Shown: one piece after another, positions 59,352-64,000 of the stretch
Position numbering within the stretch: the first letter of the stretch is position 1
Layout: each line of letters begins with the position of its first letter
Assembly: GCA_031261635.1 (NCBI GenBank)
Contig: JAISJH010000018.1
Coordinates: 1 to 64,000, forward strand
Origin: Oscillospiraceae bacterium
Lineage (GTDB): Bacteria > Bacillota > Clostridia > Oscillospirales > Oscillospiraceae
Length of the DNA: 64,000 nucleotides
Direction: 5' to 3'
Position numbers and translations under genes: made by a program
Notes under the pieces: model-generated
What the model was told of the DNA's origin: nothing
Database searches by the model: none
What the model saw: the letters and a program-made list of their open reading frames with translations, nothing else

Positions 59352-62015
59352 ATGGACTACAACGCTACGCTTTGTCTGCCTAAGACTGATTTTCCTATGC
59401 GCGCCGGGTTGCCCGCGCGTGAGCCGGGTATGCTTGACGCCTGGGACGGGCTTTATGAAAAGATTATAGCGGCTAACGAGGGGAAGCCTCGTTTTGTTTT
59501 ACACGACGGACCGCCGTTTTCTAACGGCGAAATTCATATGGGTCACGCGCTGAATAAGCTGACGAAAGATTTTATCGTGCGCTATAAAAACATTTCAGGC
59601 TTTCAGGCACCGTATATCCCCGGTTGGGATAACCACGGTATGCCTATTGAAAGCGCGATTATCAAGCAGAACAAGCTTGACCGCAAAAAGATGAGCGTAG
59701 CGGAGTTCCGCGCGGCCTGTCACGAGTTCGCGCAGGGCTGGATTGACAAACAACGCGAGGGTTTCAAGCGGCTCGGGATACTCGGGGAGTGGGACGCGCC
59801 GTATATGACTATGGCGAAATCGTTCGAGGCGCTCGAGGTCAAGGTCTTTGGCGCGATGTTTGAAAAGGGCTACATCTATAAAGGTTTGAAGCCGGTGTAC
59901 TGGTGTCCTAAAGACGAAACGAGCCTTGCGGAGGCTGAAATCGAATACAAGGACGACCCCTGCACGTCTATCTACGTAAAATTCGCGGAGAACGGGCGCG
60001 ATAAGGTCTACTTCGTAGCGTGGACTACTACGCCCTGGACGCTGCCGGGGAATCTGGCTCTCTGCCTCAACGCGGAGTTTGACTATGCCGAACTGAAACT
60101 TGAAAACGGCGATGTTTATATTGTTGCCAGCGATTTAATAGAAGCGTTTGCTAAAGATATCGGTTTAGAGAATTATATTGTAGCGGAAACTCACAAGGGT
60201 AGCCACTACGAAAACAGAACTTTCCGGCACCCGTTTTTAGAGCGTGACGGCCTCGTTATTTTGGGCGAGCACGTAACGCTCGAAGCCGGGACGGGAGTAG
60301 TACACACCGCGCCCGGTCACGGTATGGAGGATTTTATAGCTTGTAAAGCCTATAAGCTTGACGTGGTTGTCCCCGTTGACGCTCGCGGGATTATGACTGA
60401 TGAAGCCGGTATCTACGGCGGTATGCATTACTCTAAGGCCAACGAGCAGATAGTCACAGACCTTGAAGCCGCCGGGAAACTCGCGGGTGTAAAGTCATTT
60501 ACTCACCAGTACCCGCACTGCTGGCGTTGCGGTAATCCTATAATCTATCGCGCTACCGAACAGTGGTTTTGCTCTGTTGACAGTTTTAAGGAGCAGGCGG
60601 CGGAGGCCTGTAACGACGTCGAATGGCTGAACTCTTGGGGCGAGGGGCGTATGCTCTCAATGCTTCGCGACCGCGCCGACTGGTGCATATCGCGTCAGCG
60701 CCGCTGGGGCTTGCCTATTCCCGTTTTCTACTGCGACGACTGCGGCAAGCCTGTTTGCAACGATGAAACTATCGAATACACCTCGATTGCCTTTGAGGAG
60801 TTCGGCTCAAACGCGTGGTTTGACGATACGACGATACTGCCGGAGGGCTATAAATGCCCACACTGCGGCGGTACGCATTTAACGCGCGAGGAGGATACGC
60901 TCGACTGCTGGTTTGACAGCGGCTCGTCGCATATCGCCGCGCTTGAAGCCCGCGACGGCACCTGGCCTGCCGATATCTACTTAGAGGGCGGCGACCAGTA
61001 TCGCGGTTGGTTCCAGAGTTCGCTATTGACAAGCGTCGCGCTTCGCGGCCGCGCACCGTACCGCGCTGTTCTGACAAACGGTTGGGTGCTTGACGGCAAG
61101 GGTCACCCTATGCACAAGTCCGCCGGAAACGTTATAAGCCCCGCCGATTTGATTACAAAATACGGCGCGGAGATAATGCGCCTCTGGGCGGCAAGCTCGG
61201 ACTATCGCAACGACGTGTGGGTTACGGACAACACCTTTAAGCAGCTGTCCGAAGTGTATATGAAAATTCGCAATACCGCCCGCTATATCCTCGGCAACCT
61301 ATATGATTTCACGCCGGAAACGGATTTAATCGCCGTTGAAAAATTGGAGTTCGCGGACGCCTGGGCAATCAGCAAGCTAAACGAGTTAATAGCGAAATGC
61401 CGCGAGGCCTATGAAAAATACGAGTTCCACATTATCTATCACGCGGTTCATAATTTCTGCGTTATAGAGCTGTCAAATTTCTACTTTATGATACTAAAAG
61501 ACACGCTCTATTGCGAGGCGGCGGCGGGGCAGAAGCGCCGCTCGGCTCAGACCGCTATTTGGCATATCCTGCACGCGCTGTCGCGGATACTCTCGCCGCT
61601 TTTAAGTTTCACCTCGGAGGAGATTTGGAAAGAGCTTCCGCATTTGTCAAGTGATAAACTTGACAGCGTTATGTTAAACGATTACCCTACGGAACTGCCC
61701 GTTCCCGAGGTTGACGCCGCAAAATGGGAGAACTTCTTTACAATCCGCGAACAGGTCAATAAGAAGCTAGAGGAAGCCCGCGCGGACAAGGCAATCGGCA
61801 AATCCCTCGAAGCGGAAGTTACAATTCCCGCGCAAGCCGATAGCTTTACAACGACTGATTTAGCCTATCTGCTGAATGTTTCAAGTGTAAAGGTTAAAAC
61901 TGAACTCGCCGTCGCCGCAAGCACGGCTGAAAAATGCCCGCGCTGCTGGACGCATACCTACGAGCCTGCCGCAGACGGACTTTGCCCGAGGTGCGCCTCG
62001 GTCGTGGCGGGCTAG
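59352..62015 (+). CDS. ileS: Isoleucyl-tRNA synthetase
   Basis: DGPPFSNGEIHMGHALNKLTKD (HIGH motif), GHPMHKSAGNVISP (KMSKS region), C-terminal zinc cysteines CPRCWTH...CPRC. Confidence 0.97.
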   Translation: MDYNATLCLPKTDFPMRAGLPAREPGMLDAWDGLYEKIIAANEGKPRFVLHDGPPFSNGEIHMGHALNKLTKDFIVRYKNISGFQAPYIPGWDNHGMPIESAIIKQNKLDRKKMSVAEFRAACHEFAQGWIDKQREGFKRLGILGEWDAPYMTMAKSFEALEVKVFGAMFEKGYIYKGLKPVYWCPKDETSLAEAEIEYKDDPCTSIYVKFAENGRDKVYFVAWTTTPWTLPGNLALCLNAEFDYAELKLENGDVYIVASDLIEAFAKDIGLENYIVAETHKGSHYENRTFRHPFLERDGLVILGEHVTLEAGTGVVHTAPGHGMEDFIACKAYKLDVVVPVDARGIMTDEAGIYGGMHYSKANEQIVTDLEAAGKLAGVKSFTHQYPHCWRCGNPIIYRATEQWFCSVDSFKEQAAEACNDVEWLNSWGEGRMLSMLRDRADWCISRQRRWGLPIPVFYCDDCGKPVCNDETIEYTSIAFEEFGSNAWFDDTTILPEGYKCPHCGGTHLTREEDTLDCWFDSGSSHIAALEARDGTWPADIYLEGGDQYRGWFQSSLLTSVALRGRAPYRAVLTNGWVLDGKGHPMHKSAGNVISPADLITKYGAEIMRLWAASSDYRNDVWVTDNTFKQLSEVYMKIRNTARYILGNLYDFTPETDLIAVEKLEFADAWAISKLNELIAKCREAYEKYEFHIIYHAVHNFCVIELSNFYFMILKDTLYCEAAAGQKRRSAQTAIWHILHALSRILSPLLSFTSEEIWKELPHLSSDKLDSVMLNDYPTELPVPEVDAAKWENFFTIREQVNKKLEEARADKAIGKSLEAEVTIPAQADSFTTTDLAYLLNVSSVKVKTELAVAASTAEKCPRCWTHTYEPAADGLCPRCASVVAG

Positions 62016-62020
62016 CCGCT

Positions 62021-63802
62021 ATGCAGTATTTCATTATATCGCTGCTGACAGTAATCCTCGACCAGTGGCTGAAAATTGAGGTTTCAAAGCACCTTGCGCT
62101 CGGCGCGGTTAGGGAGCTTATCCCGGGGCTTATCAGTCTTACTCACGCTGAAAATCGCGGCGTGTCCTTCGGTTTTTTAAGTGATTCGCCGAATTTGCTC
62201 GTTATAATTTCCGGGCTTACTGTCGTGGTCTGCCTCGCGCTTATCTTCGCGCAGCTTTTTGCGGAGCGTCTGGATTTCGATACTTTTCCGCGCAGGTTGT
62301 CGCTGTCGCTTCTGCTCGGCGGGGCGTTCGGGAATTTTATCGACCGCACGGCCTTTTCGCAGGTCACGGATATGCTGCAATTCGACTTCGTGAACTTCGC
62401 GATTTTTAATCTGGCAGACGTGTTCTTGACCTGCGGAACGGCCTTATTGATAATTGTGCTTATTAAGGAAGTACGCGACCACCGCGTGGCAGCTACGCCG
62501 AAGCTTGCGCTTGCAACGGAAACGGTAGCGATTGAGCCTGTTGAAACACCGTTGGTAATTGAGCCGCCGAAAACTGACGCGCCAAACATCGAATTAGCAG
62601 AAACAGAAACGGCAACGGAAGTTGAAGCGATTGCCGAAGCGGAACCGCCGGAGCCAATCGAGCCGGAGCCTGCAATTCCCGAAGCGATTGAGCCGGAGCC
62701 TGCAACTCCCGAAGTCGCAGAAGTCGCAGAAGCTCCCGAACCGCTTGAACTTGAAAAACAAACGCCGGACGCAAGGTTTGACTGGCGTATGGCGATTGCG
62801 CTGGCCTCGCTCTCGGCACAGCCCAAAGAGGTCGCCGCGCGGGTACGTCCCGAAGTTCGCGCCGCGGTGCCGCCGGGGAGGTCTGAATTGATACTGACAG
62901 TAGGCACGGAGAACGCCGGAGAGCGGCTTGACGTGTTCCTCGCGCGCTTCCTCGGTTCGCGTAGCGCGGCGGTTCGCGCCGCCGGGTCTTTGAGCTTCGC
63001 AAAAAGCTACCGCGTTCAGCCGGGCGACGCGTTTAACCTCACGGAGTTTATAGCGACGGCTCCCGAGCCGTATTCTGCCGAAGCGGAGGATATCCCGCTC
63101 GACATCATTTACGAGGACGAGGATTTAATAGTCGTCAACAAGGCAAAGGGCATAGTCGTTCACCCCGCGCCCGGTCACTACGGCGGGACGCTTGTTAACG
63201 CGCTTCTGCACCACTGCGCCGGCTCGCTAAGCGGTATCGGCGGCGAGCTTCGCCCCGGGATTGTTCACAGGATTGACAAGGACACCTCCGGGCTTCTGAT
63301 TGTCGCAAAAAACGACTTCGCGCACCGCGAACTTGCCGCGCAGTTAGTCGACCACAGCCTTTCGCGTACATATGAGGCCGTTATTCGCGGAAGCTTCGCG
63401 GAGGATTTTGGGACAATCAGTCAACCGCTCGGACGCGCGGCGGGTTCCTCCCCGAACGATAGAAAACGTATGGCGGTGCGGAGCGACGGGAAACCCGCCA
63501 TTACGCATTGGGAGCGCATAGCGGGCTACAGCGGCTACACACATATCCGCTGCAAACTCGAAACCGGGCGAACGCACCAAATCCGCGTACACCTCGCGTA
63601 TACCGGCCACCCGGTACTTGGCGACGTACTCTACGGCGCGGGCAATAAGTTGGGCAAAACGCCGTTGCCCTTCGAGGGACAGTGCCTCCACGCAAAAGAG
63701 TTAACCTTCGTCCACCCGAGGACAAAGGAAACGGTACACCTCGAAAGCGACCTGCCGGAGTATTTCAAGTGGGTGCTTGATATTTTGAGCGATGACGGAT
63801 AA
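62021..63802 (+). CDS. Fusion: signal peptidase II (LspA) + Pro/Glu/Ala-rich linker + RluA-family pseudouridine synthase
   Basis: Single uninterrupted frame. LspA: LTVILDQWLKIEV, ENRGVSFGF, GGAFGNFIDR, FNLADVFL. RluA: GIVHRIDKDTSGLLIVAKND, GRTHQIRVHLAYTGHPVLGD. Confidence 0.92.
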   Translation: MQYFIISLLTVILDQWLKIEVSKHLALGAVRELIPGLISLTHAENRGVSFGFLSDSPNLLVIISGLTVVVCLALIFAQLFAERLDFDTFPRRLSLSLLLGGAFGNFIDRTAFSQVTDMLQFDFVNFAIFNLADVFLTCGTALLIIVLIKEVRDHRVAATPKLALATETVAIEPVETPLVIEPPKTDAPNIELAETETATEVEAIAEAEPPEPIEPEPAIPEAIEPEPATPEVAEVAEAPEPLELEKQTPDARFDWRMAIALASLSAQPKEVAARVRPEVRAAVPPGRSELILTVGTENAGERLDVFLARFLGSRSAAVRAAGSLSFAKSYRVQPGDAFNLTEFIATAPEPYSAEAEDIPLDIIYEDEDLIVVNKAKGIVVHPAPGHYGGTLVNALLHHCAGSLSGIGGELRPGIVHRIDKDTSGLLIVAKNDFAHRELAAQLVDHSLSRTYEAVIRGSFAEDFGTISQPLGRAAGSSPNDRKRMAVRSDGKPAITHWERIAGYSGYTHIRCKLETGRTHQIRVHLAYTGHPVLGDVLYGAGNKLGKTPLPFEGQCLHAKELTFVHPRTKETVHLESDLPEYFKWVLDILSDDG

Positions 63803-63825
63803 TACGTTTCCTACAACCCTCTTGG

Positions 63826-63880
63826 CTCAACCCCCGCCGCTTCGGCGGCACCCCCTTCGTGCGCGAAGGGGGCTTTTTTG
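63826..63880 (+). terminator. Terminator-like repeat (CCCCCTTC-GTGC-GCGAAGGGGGCTTTTTT)
   Basis: GC-rich hairpin followed by a T tract; an inverted relative lies at about 63928-63985. Confidence 0.7.
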
Positions 63881-64000
63881 GTTTGGACGGTGGTTACGGA
63901 GTGCCGTCCTATCGCAACCTTCGTCTAAACCAAAAAGCCCCCTTCCGTAGAAGGGGGTGCCGTCCGCAGACGGCGGGGGTTGTCCCCGCGAATTACGGTG

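Noticed and set aside
59258-59352. T-box leader for ileS (and for valS)
   Set aside because: No GGGTGGNACCGCG element upstream of either gene; valS is preceded directly by the HEPN gene and ileS by boundary repeats.
62143-62907. 254-aa antisense ORF opposite the LspA-RluA linker
   Set aside because: Shadow ORF caused by the Glu/Pro/Ala-rich linker; Ser/Ala low-complexity product.

Overview
Window from a bacterial chromosome, probably clostridial/Oscillospirales-like: LspA, IF3, YaaR, SepF, DivIVA and DUF3794 families plus strong TTGACA-N17-TATAAT promoters. This is inference; no rRNA or taxonomic marker was tested. Housekeeping genes: guaB, valS, a type II pantothenate kinase, yaaR, ligA, infC-rpmI-rplT, yebC, yggS, sepF, divIVA, ileS, and an lspA-rluA gene fusion. 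Accessory blocks: an MNT/HEPN pair coupled to valS; a 15-kb minus-strand operon with four hybrid histidine kinases, an HD-GYP response regulator, a lipid kinase and an orphan BMP-type lipoprotein; an orphan DUF4157 protein; an MBOAT/DHHW pair; a BlaI/M56 pair; an ECF sigma/anti-sigma pair; a flavoprotein/ferredoxin/UroD-like cluster; and an oxygen-defence cluster (hemerythrin, rubrerythrin, FprA-type flavoprotein, Fur). Most intergenic gaps outside 7.3-33.1 kb carry modular palindromic repeat islands. The best defined repeat is a ~160-178-bp element that folds on paper as a four-way junction whose two side arms come in three interchangeable types with compensatory base changes. Top second-look items: this covarying repeat family, the LspA-RluA fusion with a shortened S4 region, the hybrid-kinase operon and its shared C-terminal tail after the HPt, and the DUF4157 chimera. 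All calls are by eye from sequence and the supplied ORF track; no searches were run.
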